Assembly: GCA_034435635.1 (NCBI GenBank)
Contig: DAOTWY010000038.1
Location: 83,756-147,755 of the forward strand
Source of the DNA: DAOTWY01 sp003696565
GTDB lineage: Bacteria; Chloroflexota; Anaerolineae; Aggregatilineales; Phototrophicaceae
Length of the DNA stretch: 64,000 bases
Direction: 5' to 3'
Position 1 is the first letter of the stretch; each line of letters opens with the position of its first letter. Shown here in pieces: positions 33,793-41,455 of this stretch. The notes under the pieces were generated by a model. That model searched no databases and was not told where the DNA came from. It saw only the letters and a program-made list of their open reading frames with translations. The translations under genes were made by a program, and so were the position numbers.

Positions 33793-35167
33793 ACATCGTC
33801 TTTTGATCTTGGGGATTTTGCTGCTTGGTGCAGGGCTTCGGCTACATCAAGGCACAGCAAATGTCCGTTTTCATCCTGATGAGGCATTATATACTGCTTA
33901 TGCCCGTCGCGCCGCGGTTTACGGTGATTGGCTGCTCAATGCTCCGGTTGATAAACCGCCACTGAGTATTTATGCCAATGCGCTGGGGTTACATTTTTTT
34001 GCCGCACGCACATACACAGTGATTGATATTCCGCTACGCACGGGGGAGTTTGCTGCTAAAACACCCAATATCTTCAGCGGTGTTGTGTTGATTGCATTGG
34101 TTTATGCACTGGCAAGGCAATTATATCCTAAACAAACGCATATTGCCTGGTTTGCCGCGCTCATCACAGCTTTATCACCATATGCAGTTGCGTTTAGTGC
34201 CTCCGCTTTTACGGATATGTTGATGCTATCATGGATGCTCGCTGCCCTGCTCGCTGCCCTGCATCATAAACCTGGTTGGGCTGGTAGCATGGTTGCCCTC
34301 AGCATATGGACAAAGCCTCAAGGCATTTTGTTTTTACCGTTAACGCTCTGGTTCATGGGTTGGCGTGGTATATCACGCTTTTTACTTGTGTTAGGGGTAG
34401 GGATCATCAGTTTATGGCTCTGGGATGCAATCCGCCCACAAGTGAGTTTTTGGGTACTTGGTGCAGCACATATTAACCCAGGTAGAATAATCTCATCCCC
34501 TATGGAGTGGTTACCACGCCTGCAAAACTGGCTTAACCATTGCCAACAATTACTCGGTGCGCCTTGGATAAACTGGTTGTTAATTGTACTTGTCATTTTT
34601 ACGGGATTCAAACACCGCCACCCTCATGATTTGAAACTCTTCCTAATGGTATCGGGCTATTTTGTGTTCCACTGGCTAAACGCTTATCCTACATTTGACC
34701 GCTATATGCTGCCTATGGTACCGCTTTTAGCTATCCTTGCTGCACGCGCTATCCCAAACCATTATATGCCTATTGCTACCTTGCTCATCATGATGAGCCT
34801 ATTCAGCCGTTATAATCCGCGTCAAGACGCATTGCATGGGCAAAACCCTGATACCTTAATTAACCTCGCCACCTGGCTCGATTCCAAACCACTCGGTACA
34901 ATTATCTATAATCCCTGGCTGGGCTGGGAAATGGAATATTATCGTGGTGCATGGTCAAATAAACGATGGGTTTATTATCCAAATGCCATGATTCAAGCAC
35001 AGGATGCTCAGCTAAACCCAGACCCTGCTCCACGCTATTTTATTATACCGTTCGATCATGTTCATGATCCTCAGACCTGGCTTCAAGCTCTGATAGATGC
35101 TGGATTTGTCGTGCAGCTAGCCTATGCCCAAGACGGTTTTCACATCTATGAACTTATTCCCCCTTAG
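33776..35167 (+). CDS. ArnT/GT39-like membrane glycosyltransferase
   Basis: A 463-residue multi-span membrane protein with about ten hydrophobic segments. An early acidic pair in FHPDEALYTAYARRA (~32-46) matches the first-loop catalytic motif of GT39/GT83 lipid-sugar transferases. DKPPLSIYANALGLHFF (~59) is also typical of the ArnT-like group. The last ~100 residues are a soluble outer domain. It would move a sugar from a polyprenyl carrier to an acceptor outside the membrane; donor and acceptor are unknown. The start GTG 33776 lies inside the DUF1028 gene. Its end overlaps the convergent PadR gene by 14 bp. Confidence 0.8.
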   Translation: MSGLVKHRLLILGILLLGAGLRLHQGTANVRFHPDEALYTAYARRAAVYGDWLLNAPVDKPPLSIYANALGLHFFAARTYTVIDIPLRTGEFAAKTPNIFSGVVLIALVYALARQLYPKQTHIAWFAALITALSPYAVAFSASAFTDMLMLSWMLAALLAALHHKPGWAGSMVALSIWTKPQGILFLPLTLWFMGWRGISRFLLVLGVGIISLWLWDAIRPQVSFWVLGAAHINPGRIISSPMEWLPRLQNWLNHCQQLLGAPWINWLLIVLVIFTGFKHRHPHDLKLFLMVSGYFVFHWLNAYPTFDRYMLPMVPLLAILAARAIPNHYMPIATLLIMMSLFSRYNPRQDALHGQNPDTLINLATWLDSKPLGTIIYNPWLGWEMEYYRGAWSNKRWVYYPNAMIQAQDAQLNPDPAPRYFIIPFDHVHDPQTWLQALIDAGFVVQLAYAQDGFHIYELIPP

Positions 35168-35819
35168 GTGGGCGTTTTAGTTTTTGAATCATTTTGTGAG
35201 GTGGTGGCGTAGCAGGGCGGCTGTGCTGTGTTGGGGCACGATGTGCTGGTGTAGGTTGCGATGGATCAGGTTGATCTACACCCGGATAACGTTGTTGCCA
35301 ATCAGATAAAAAGGTCTCAAACCATGCTAATTCAGCTTGCATCACCGCTAAGCTATGTGTATATAACGCGCGAATATGTTCAGCAGGGTGTTCACTCTCT
35401 TGATGTTTTTGCCAAGATGTTTCTATCGCTTCTAAACGAGTTTTTAGCTCAGCATGGTGTTGTGATAAAACCTGATAAACTTGTCGAGGTCTTAACACGT
35501 TTAAATTCGCCAAGCCCAACTCAAAACCAGAGCCAAATGCGCGCGGCTGACGCAATAAATCTGATACCGCTGTTTGAAGAATACCCCGCCCCGCCTCTGT
35601 GATATGATAATACTTCCGTTTAGGTAACCGTCCATCAGAACGGAGTTCACTGGTCACCATGTTCTGCTTTTCTAATTTGTTAAGAATATAGTAAACAGAT
35701 GCAAAGCCAACAGTAACCCATTCACGCAGCCCACGTTCATCAATTAATCGCTGCACCTCATCCCCATAACGCGGTGCTTCTGCAATCAAACTAAGAATCG
35801 TGAGTTCTGAATTGGTCAT
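35154..35819 (-). CDS. PadR-family transcriptional regulator
   Basis: A 221-residue DNA-binding protein. The winged-helix part (1-~85) has LTILSLIAEAPRYGDEVQRLI, VGFASVYYILNKLEKQNMVTSE and KRKYYHITEAGRGIL, the standard PadR layout. A helical dimerisation segment follows (~95-165), then a Pro-rich tail (HRAPTQ..TPPPHK). ATG 35819 is used; a GTG at 35825 would overlap the upstream receiver gene by 4 bp and is nearly as likely. The ligand and target are unknown; the receiver gene is in the same operon. Confidence 0.88.
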   Translation of the reverse strand: MTNSELTILSLIAEAPRYGDEVQRLIDERGLREWVTVGFASVYYILNKLEKQNMVTSELRSDGRLPKRKYYHITEAGRGILQTAVSDLLRQPRAFGSGFELGLANLNVLRPRQVYQVLSQHHAELKTRLEAIETSWQKHQESEHPAEHIRALYTHSLAVMQAELAWFETFLSDWQQRYPGVDQPDPSQPTPAHRAPTQHSRPATPPPHKMIQKLKRPPKGE

Positions 35820-35821
35820 GT

Positions 35822-36208
35822 TCACTTCTTCTTCCTACCCGTCCGTAATACGTCCTGCAGTGTTGTAATTAAGTTACTAGCTAAGTACGGTTTGGTCAAA
35901 TATCGATCAGCACCTGCTTCTAGCCCTTCCCGAATCTGATCTGGGTCAGCCACCGCAGAAAGAATAATCACCGGCGTATCGTTAAATATCGGTTTAGAAC
36001 GCATCTGCTTCAAAAACTCAATACCACTCACATCGGGCAGCATCAAATCTAGCAAAATGATATCCGGCAGAGGGCGTTTCTTCAGTTCTTCCACGGCTTC
36101 CATGGCAGATAATGCAGAAATTGATTCTATGCCTGCACGCTTAAGCAGTGTCACAACCAATTTTTGTAGCGCGGCATCATCGTCAATTATCAAAACACGA
36201 GCAGTCAC
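35822..36208 (-). CDS. Single-domain response regulator (receiver)
   Basis: A 128-residue CheY-like receiver with a complete active site: acidic pair in VLIIDDDAAL, phospho-acceptor Asp in DIILLDLMLPDVSG (~54), Thr/Ser in VIILSAV and Lys in YLTKPYL. It ends in a basic RTGRKKK and has no output domain. GTG 36208 with AAAGG 8 bp upstream is the likely start; TTG 36211 is also open. It is co-transcribed with the PadR regulator, so it may control that factor by contact. Its kinase is not adjacent. Confidence 0.9.
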   Translation of the reverse strand: MTARVLIIDDDAALQKLVVTLLKRAGIESISALSAMEAVEELKKRPLPDIILLDLMLPDVSGIEFLKQMRSKPIFNDTPVIILSAVADPDQIREGLEAGADRYLTKPYLASNLITTLQDVLRTGRKKK

Positions 36209-36278
36209 CAATCAAACCTTTCGCTAACAATGCACGTCTCAAGCTTACCCCGTTTGGCTATACAGGACAATAGATTCG

Positions 36279-36307
36279 TTGCTTATCTGCCCGCTTAGGT
36301 GTAGGAT
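36279..36307 (+). promoter_or_regulatory. Possible promoter of the LysM lipoprotein gene
   Basis: TTGCTT (36279-36284) and TAGGAT (36302-36307) are 17 bp apart, 43 bp before the ATG at 36350, which has GAGGAGA as ribosome site. Confidence 0.45.
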
Positions 36308-36349
36308 AGTAAAGTGATTCTAACGCTCAATTTGAGGAGATAAGCCACG

Positions 36350-37300
36350 ATGTTATCCCGACGGCTTTTCGTTTTAATGCCAATTTTAACGATTATACTG
36401 GCAGGTTGCTACCGACAGGCAAGTGATCCTGTTGAAGCCCCCCAGGTTGATTCTGTTGCCAACACACAGGTTGTTGCCACAACCGCTTTTGATAACGCCT
36501 CCGCCACGCCACAAGCAACGGCGGATTCTCAATCCCCGATTCAAGGCGTTACTTCTACACCTATTCAGTTGGCAACCAATACCTCTATTCCAACCGTTAT
36601 CCCAACCAACACATCGCTGCCAACAGTCATCGCAGCAACGAATACCACCATGCCAACATTGCCCCCTGCTATGAGCAGTACACCAATCCCAACAGATTCC
36701 GGTGCAACCGCACCGATCCAGGCGGTGACATCAACGCCTATTCCGACCAACACCCCAGCGATCTTAACGCCTGGCTTACCTGGTGGTAACACAGCCATCA
36801 CGACCCCTACCCCGTTGCCGCAGCAACCAACGGCAACGCCATCTGGGTTAGTGACACCAACACAGTTCCCACTGCCAACGCAAGCTGATGATACGGTTAA
36901 TCCTGAATGTATTTACATTGTCCGCGCTGGTGATACTGTATTCCGTATCGCAATCAACAATGGGACAACTGTCAATGCAATTGTTGCCGCAAACCCCGGC
37001 TTAAATCCCAATTTAATCCGCCCGGGTGATGAAATCAAATTGCCAGATTGTGAGCCAGCCCCAACCGATTCTGATACAGACACCGGCAGCAGTGCGGAAC
37101 CAATTGATACCGATAGTGATGCTGATGAAGGCATCGTCGGTGCCACTGAAACCGTACACATCGTCCGTGCTGGCGAAACACTTAGTTCAATTGCGCAACG
37201 ATATGGTGTAACCGTTTTGGCAATTATGCAACGCAATGGCTTAACAGACCCGAACCGGTTATCAGTCAACCAAGAGCTAATTATCCCGGGGAATGAGTAA
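36350..37300 (+). CDS. LysM-domain lipoprotein with Thr/Pro-rich stalk
   Basis: A 316-residue exported protein. The signal peptide ends in lipobox ILAGC (Cys ~20), so it is probably lipid-anchored outside the membrane. Residues ~25-180 are a low-complexity Thr/Pro/Ala stalk with repeated STPIPT/NTSIPT-like units. Two LysM domains follow: YIVRAGDTVFRIAINNGTT (~188-232) and HIVRAGETLSSIAQRYGVT (~269-314), joined by an Asp/Ser-rich linker. LysM binds GlcNAc-containing polymers such as peptidoglycan. There is no catalytic domain, so a cell-envelope attachment role is likely. Confidence 0.9.
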   Translation: MLSRRLFVLMPILTIILAGCYRQASDPVEAPQVDSVANTQVVATTAFDNASATPQATADSQSPIQGVTSTPIQLATNTSIPTVIPTNTSLPTVIAATNTTMPTLPPAMSSTPIPTDSGATAPIQAVTSTPIPTNTPAILTPGLPGGNTAITTPTPLPQQPTATPSGLVTPTQFPLPTQADDTVNPECIYIVRAGDTVFRIAINNGTTVNAIVAANPGLNPNLIRPGDEIKLPDCEPAPTDSDTDTGSSAEPIDTDSDADEGIVGATETVHIVRAGETLSSIAQRYGVTVLAIMQRNGLTDPNRLSVNQELIIPGNE

Positions 37301-37314
37301 TAATTTAGGTTTAT

Positions 37315-37341
37315 GGGGCGCGGCTAACCGCGTCCCTATTT
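37315..37341 (+). terminator. Terminator after the LysM gene
   Basis: A nine-pair stem (37315-37323 with 37328-37336, one G-T pair) with loop CTAA is followed by TATTTT. It overlaps the stop codon of the convergent lipoprotein gene. Confidence 0.7.
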
Positions 37342-37968
37342 TAAATTTGCTTGAAACACAATGACATCATCAAAGCGAATTTCGCTTAATGTGTTTGCAG
37401 CAGTTGTTGCCACCAATCCTATTCGCCCGGATTTATAACTCTGGTCATAAACATCTGCCACAAAATGCCCATTCACATACAATGCTAAATAGTCTTCAAC
37501 ACAAATAACCCGTAGGCGATTAAAAGCCCGCCCACGATTAATCGCATCATGCCGCGCCCAATTGACCAAGGGTTTTAAATCCCCATCCTGTCCCTTCTGA
37601 ATCGTATATGAACCATCCCCGCCAATCATAAAATAATATCCAGTGGCTTGTTCCTGGCTAACCGCCCCCCGGCAAACCACACCAAATGCGTTGTTGGTTT
37701 CCGTTGAAACTTGCTGCGCCACAATATCGATTACAATATCATCAAAGCGACCCGTCCTATAAAACCCGCGTACATAACTGTTCACCTCAACCTGCATCTC
37801 ATACATACCATCCACCACACCCAACGTCACACCGTCCATTGCCGCATGCTCCCAAGCAAAGGCAGTATCGAATCGTTCTTCCAGCAATCGCTCTCCCACT
37901 GTATAATCACGTTGGGGGCGCGTGGTGCAGCCAACTAGCACAACTACCATAATCATCACATAACGCAT
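37336..37968 (-). CDS. Putative lipoprotein with a laminin-G/DUF1080-like fold
   Basis: A 210-residue exported protein. The signal MRYVMIMVVVLVGCTT ends in a lipobox-like VGC. The rest is beta-rich, with FRTGRFDDIVIDIVAQQV-type strands, NAFGVVCRGA, YYFMIGGDGSYTIQKG, FNRLRVICVEDYLALYVNGH and SGRIGLVATT. That is the strand order of concanavalin-like DUF1080/laminin-G domains that bind polysaccharide or act as sensors. ATG 37968 with GAGG upstream is chosen over an earlier open start at 38010, because it begins the signal peptide. No specific function is known. Confidence 0.75.
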   Translation of the reverse strand: MRYVMIMVVVLVGCTTRPQRDYTVGERLLEERFDTAFAWEHAAMDGVTLGVVDGMYEMQVEVNSYVRGFYRTGRFDDIVIDIVAQQVSTETNNAFGVVCRGAVSQEQATGYYFMIGGDGSYTIQKGQDGDLKPLVNWARHDAINRGRAFNRLRVICVEDYLALYVNGHFVADVYDQSYKSGRIGLVATTAANTLSEIRFDDVIVFQANLK

Positions 37969-38011
37969 CGTGTTATCCTCAACAATAAGCCAAATACTAA
38001 GCTTATACACA

Positions 38012-38039
38012 TTGCCGAGCCACTACAACGGTGTATAAT
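38012..38039 (+). promoter_or_regulatory. Promoter of the bifunctional nuclease gene
   Basis: TTGCCG (38012-38017) and a perfect TATAAT (38034-38039) are 16 bp apart, 39 bp upstream of the ATG at 38078. Confidence 0.6.
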
Positions 38040-38077
38040 TTAAGAGATGATAATAGATACTGCATCAGGGAAAACAT

Positions 38078-38617
38078 ATGATTGAAGTTGTAATAGATAG
38101 TATCCGTGTGAGTTTAATGTCACAGCATCGCCTTGTGATCTTAAAAGATGTGAATAGTGACCGTTTATTGCCAATCTGGATCGGTCCCTTTGAAGCAGAT
38201 GCCATCAACATTGAATTACAACAAGAACCCCCTGCCCGTCCCATGACACATGATCTGCTTAAAAATGTGATCGAAGAGTTGGGTGGCAAAGTGGTTCATG
38301 TCTATATTAGTGAGTTGCGTAATGATGTTTATTACGCTCGCATTGTGATCGAAATTAACGGGCGGCAAATTGAAATCGATTCGCGTACCAGCGATGCAGT
38401 TGCCCTGGCAGTACGCGCCAAAGTGCCTATCTTTGTTGTGGAAAATGTGCTAGAACGCGCAAGCATCAAACCCGATGAGGACGTTCAAGACAAAATCGAA
38501 TCTGGCGAGCTAGATAGCGCGTCTGATTCAGATGTTGTTGATGAAACTAAACTGAGCGCATTTGCTGATTTTCTCAATAGCCTAGATATTGACCTAGATG
38601 ACGACGACGACGAGTAA
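38078..38617 (+). CDS. Bifunctional nuclease family protein (DUF151)
   Basis: A 179-residue protein. Residues 1-~130 are the DUF151/bifunctional nuclease domain: LKDVNSDRLLPIWIGPFEADAI, RPMTHDLLKNVIEELGG and IEIDSRTSDAVALAVRAKVPIFV are the family's three signature blocks. Members are reported to have DNase/RNase activity or roles in stress and secondary metabolism. The C-terminus is a very acidic tail ending DIDLDDDDDE. It is a single gene with its own promoter. Confidence 0.9.
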   Translation: MIEVVIDSIRVSLMSQHRLVILKDVNSDRLLPIWIGPFEADAINIELQQEPPARPMTHDLLKNVIEELGGKVVHVYISELRNDVYYARIVIEINGRQIEIDSRTSDAVALAVRAKVPIFVVENVLERASIKPDEDVQDKIESGELDSASDSDVVDETKLSAFADFLNSLDIDLDDDDDE

Positions 38618-38969
38618 CGCTCGTTTTAAACAAACAGAAAGTGAACCAACATAAAACGGTGAGCAATGACCTAAAAATTTAATCAAGCCTAACTTATACT
38701 CCTGCCGCTTAGGCTAAAGCAAATTAAAAACTTGACCAAACAACTGAGGCGGCAGATTCGTCGCCCAGTCAAGGGTGTACTATTTTTTATTAAACAGCTA
38801 AAGCCAAGCGGCTCATTTTTCTTTGGTCAGCTTATTAAAGAAGCGGCTGTGGTGTGTTGGTTTGCCACTACAGTCCACTAAAAGCACCACCTCAACATAT
38901 ACCTTTCTTAAGTATAGACTGCATGATTATTATTTAAAGGTATCACACCGTTTTGTAAATTTTTGACTT
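38618..38969 (+). other. 352-bp intergenic stretch upstream of dnaB with several inverted repeats
   Basis: No ORF with a credible start is seen. Structure is present: AGCCTAA (38686-38692) with TTAGGCT (38709-38715); CTTGAC (38731-38736) with GTCAAG (38768-38773) enclosing GGCG/CGCC (38748-38751, 38762-38765); then a run of six Ts (38783-38788). AAGCGGCT occurs twice (38806, 38841). This may be a small structured RNA with a weak terminator or a long dnaB leader. I recognise no known RNA family. Confidence 0.4.
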
Positions 38970-40754
38970 ATGACTGAATCACCTTATAGCCAAGAAGCCG
39001 AGGAAGCTGTTATCGGCGCGGTACTCATCAATCCACATAGTTTTTTAACCGTTGCCGCTTTTCTACGCCCGGAAGATTTCTTCTTCCTGCGTCATGCCCA
39101 CATTTGGGAAGCCATGACTCGCCTACATGAACGTAAAGAACCCATTGATCCTGTCACACTGGCTGAAGAACTTAGCACAATGGGCAAATTAGATGATGTC
39201 GGTGGCGCACCCTATTTCACGCATCTTATCGCCAATACCCCTACATCAGTCCATGCCGAAATCTACGGGCGGATTGTCGAACGCACAGCAATCCGTCGCC
39301 GCTTAATTGTCGCCGCAGATGAGATCAAAGCCTTGGCGAGCGATGAAAACCAACCGATTGAACATGTCACAACCAGCGCAGAAACTGCCCTTTTTCAAGT
39401 AACAGATCGTAATCTCAAGCGTGAATTTGTCACCATGAAAGATGCCGTCAATGACTATTTTGACCGCATCGAAAATCTCATACAACACCAACAAGAATCA
39501 ATGGGGTTGCCTTCTGGTTTTCGTGATCTTGATCAATTACTAGGTGGCTTCCAAAAGTCCGATTTGCTGATCTTCGCTGGTCGCCCTGGTATGGGAAAAT
39601 GCGTTACTGGGGATACAATCCTACAATTACCAGACCGTTATGCCACTATTGAATCCCTCAAGCCACGCCACGCTCTCGGTATTCCTGATGATGATGGGGG
39701 AATATATTATCCTCTAGAATGTGACGTATTAACACCACAAGGTTTTAAGCCCACTGCCTATTTTTATGAAAGTGGTTTACGCCCCACTCTGCGCATTACA
39801 ACACAGGCAGGCTTCACATTGGCAGGAACATATCATCACCCAATCCTAACTAGCGATTCATTAGGACAGTTCGCTTGGAAAACACTTGCTGAACTCACAT
39901 TGGATGATTATGCGGTAGTCGTTGAGCACGGCTCAGATTACACGACATCACGCATTACCGCCATTCAAGATAATGGCTGGCAATATTGTTATGATCTAAC
40001 TGTTCCAGACGGACAAGCCTTCATTGCAAATCACATTATCAACCATAACACATCGTTCATGCTTTCCACGGCTGTCAATGTTGCGCGGATTGGGGCACGT
40101 GTGGCAATCTTCACCATGGAAATGGGAGCAGATCAACTTGTGCAACGTATCATGGCAATGGAAACCGGAATCAGTTCTCACAAATTACGCCTCGGGCGGC
40201 TTTCTCCACAGCAATATGATCGCTTTGTGGAAGCTGCCGGACGTGTGAGCCGATACCAAATTTTCATTGATGACACACCAGCACTTAACCCCATTCAAAT
40301 GCGAACCAAATGCCGCCGCCTACAACATGAATACGGGATTGATCTGGTCTTTGTGGATTATTTACAACTCATGAACGCTGGTGGACAATATCAAAATAAC
40401 CGCGTGCAGGAAATCAGTTATATCAGCCGCGCCTTAAAAGAACTAGCACGTGAACTGAATGTCCCGGTTTTTTCTGCTGCACAGCTTTCCCGTGCGGTTG
40501 AGCAACGCCAAGATAAGCGTCCTGTTTTAAGTGATCTGCGTGAAAGTGGTTCCATTGAACAAGACGCGGATATTGTTATGTTTTTATATCGTGATGCGAT
40601 TTATAATGAAGCAACAGAATTTCCAAATCAAGCAGATGTTATTGTCGCTAAGCATCGTAACGGTCCGACTGGGGTTATTTCGCTATTCTTCAATGAAGAG
40701 TTAACCAAATTCCAAGATGCCGTCACCCGCCAAGTAGACCTGGGAGACCGATAA
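38970..40754 (+). CDS. dnaB: Replicative DNA helicase DnaB, interrupted by an intein
   Basis: A 594-residue precursor; without the intein it is ~444 residues, normal for DnaB. The N-terminal domain has YSQEAEEAVIGAVLINP and ends ~150. The RecA-like ATPase domain starts at SGFRDLDQLLGGFQKSDLLIFAGRPGMGK, where Walker A is cut after Lys210. It resumes with TSFMLSTAVNVA, then DLVFVDYLQLM (Walker B) and RESGSIEQDADIVMFL (arginine finger region). The hexamer unwinds DNA at forks. The ATG is at 38970. The next gene's ATG shares one base with its stop. Confidence 0.97.
   Translation: MTESPYSQEAEEAVIGAVLINPHSFLTVAAFLRPEDFFFLRHAHIWEAMTRLHERKEPIDPVTLAEELSTMGKLDDVGGAPYFTHLIANTPTSVHAEIYGRIVERTAIRRRLIVAADEIKALASDENQPIEHVTTSAETALFQVTDRNLKREFVTMKDAVNDYFDRIENLIQHQQESMGLPSGFRDLDQLLGGFQKSDLLIFAGRPGMGKCVTGDTILQLPDRYATIESLKPRHALGIPDDDGGIYYPLECDVLTPQGFKPTAYFYESGLRPTLRITTQAGFTLAGTYHHPILTSDSLGQFAWKTLAELTLDDYAVVVEHGSDYTTSRITAIQDNGWQYCYDLTVPDGQAFIANHIINHNTSFMLSTAVNVARIGARVAIFTMEMGADQLVQRIMAMETGISSHKLRLGRLSPQQYDRFVEAAGRVSRYQIFIDDTPALNPIQMRTKCRRLQHEYGIDLVFVDYLQLMNAGGQYQNNRVQEISYISRALKELARELNVPVFSAAQLSRAVEQRQDKRPVLSDLRESGSIEQDADIVMFLYRDAIYNEATEFPNQADVIVAKHRNGPTGVISLFFNEELTKFQDAVTRQVDLGDR
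39600..40049 (+). other. Mini-intein inserted in the DnaB Walker A motif
   Basis: This 150-residue insertion (DnaB residues 211-360) begins with Cys (CVTGDTILQLPD, block A) and has a block B TxxH (LAGTYHHPILT). It ends with block F/G, CYDLTVPDGQAFIANHIINH followed by Asn. The downstream extein residue is Thr, and joining the flanks restores GRPGMGKTS. Cys1, the penultimate His, terminal Asn and +1 Thr are all present, so splicing should work. It is too short for a homing endonuclease and shows no LAGLIDADG blocks. DnaB is non-functional until the intein is removed. Confidence 0.95.
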
Positions 40755-41455
40755 TGTTTAAGGGATTTCAACCTGGTACATTTGAATCACTCATGATTCC
40801 ACCCGGCTTTTTTAGCGAACTCCTGCCTCAAATCGACGACTTGGCAGAGCTAAAGGTACTGTTGTTTTGCTTTTGGGCATTACCACAAAAAGAATCGACG
40901 TTTCCATATCTGCTACATCATGACTTTATTCATCATGAGCCGTTAATGACAGGGCTTGCCGCCCTAGACACCGGCTTTGAACCAGAAGCAGTTTTATCCG
41001 CTGCACTTAATGGCTTGGTCAAACGGGGGGTATTGCTTCAAACTGAGATTGATATGAACGCTCAAAAACAAATTATATTTGTCGTCAATACCGAGCGTGG
41101 GCGGCTTGCCTTTGAACAGCTCCGTCAAGGCAGGTGGACATTGAACGGTGATATAATCGAAATCTTGCCAGAACGTCCCAACATTTATAAGCTATATGAA
41201 GAAAATATCGGTCCTCTTACCCCACTAATTGCGGATAATCTCAAAGATATTGAACAAGATTATTCCTCAGAATGGGTGGCGGATGCCTTAAAAATCGCTG
41301 TACAAAACAATAAACGCAGCCTCAAATATATTCATGCCATCCTAAAACGCTGGCAAGAAGAAGGAAGGAGCAGTGATGCGCAACCTCGGCGACGAATTGA
41401 AGAAGGCGGTAAACGCTATATCACAGGGAAATATGCCGACTTCATCGACCACTAA
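40754..41455 (+). CDS. DnaD-domain primosome protein
   Basis: A 233-residue protein. The N-terminal ~120 residues are winged-helix-like (ELKVLLFCFWALPQKE and LNGLVKRGVLLQ). Residues ~142-205 form the DnaD/DnaB2 helical domain (NIYKLYEENIGPLTPLIADN, then YSSEWVADALKIAVQNNKRS and YIHAILKRWQEEG). In Bacillus such proteins load the replicative helicase at oriC and during restart. It lies directly between the helicase gene and a DnaC-like loader gene, overlapping the latter by 80 bp. Confidence 0.88.
   Translation: MFKGFQPGTFESLMIPPGFFSELLPQIDDLAELKVLLFCFWALPQKESTFPYLLHHDFIHHEPLMTGLAALDTGFEPEAVLSAALNGLVKRGVLLQTEIDMNAQKQIIFVVNTERGRLAFEQLRQGRWTLNGDIIEILPERPNIYKLYEENIGPLTPLIADNLKDIEQDYSSEWVADALKIAVQNNKRSLKYIHAILKRWQEEGRSSDAQPRRRIEEGGKRYITGKYADFIDH

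Noticed and set aside
36423..36801. Alternative frames across the Thr/Pro-rich stalk of the LysM protein
   Set aside because: They arise from the low-complexity repeats; the lipoprotein frame has a signal peptide, LysM domains and a ribosome site.
38970..40754. Two dnaB genes or a frameshift at the Walker A motif
   Set aside because: The frame is continuous and the insertion carries the intein splice blocks at both ends.
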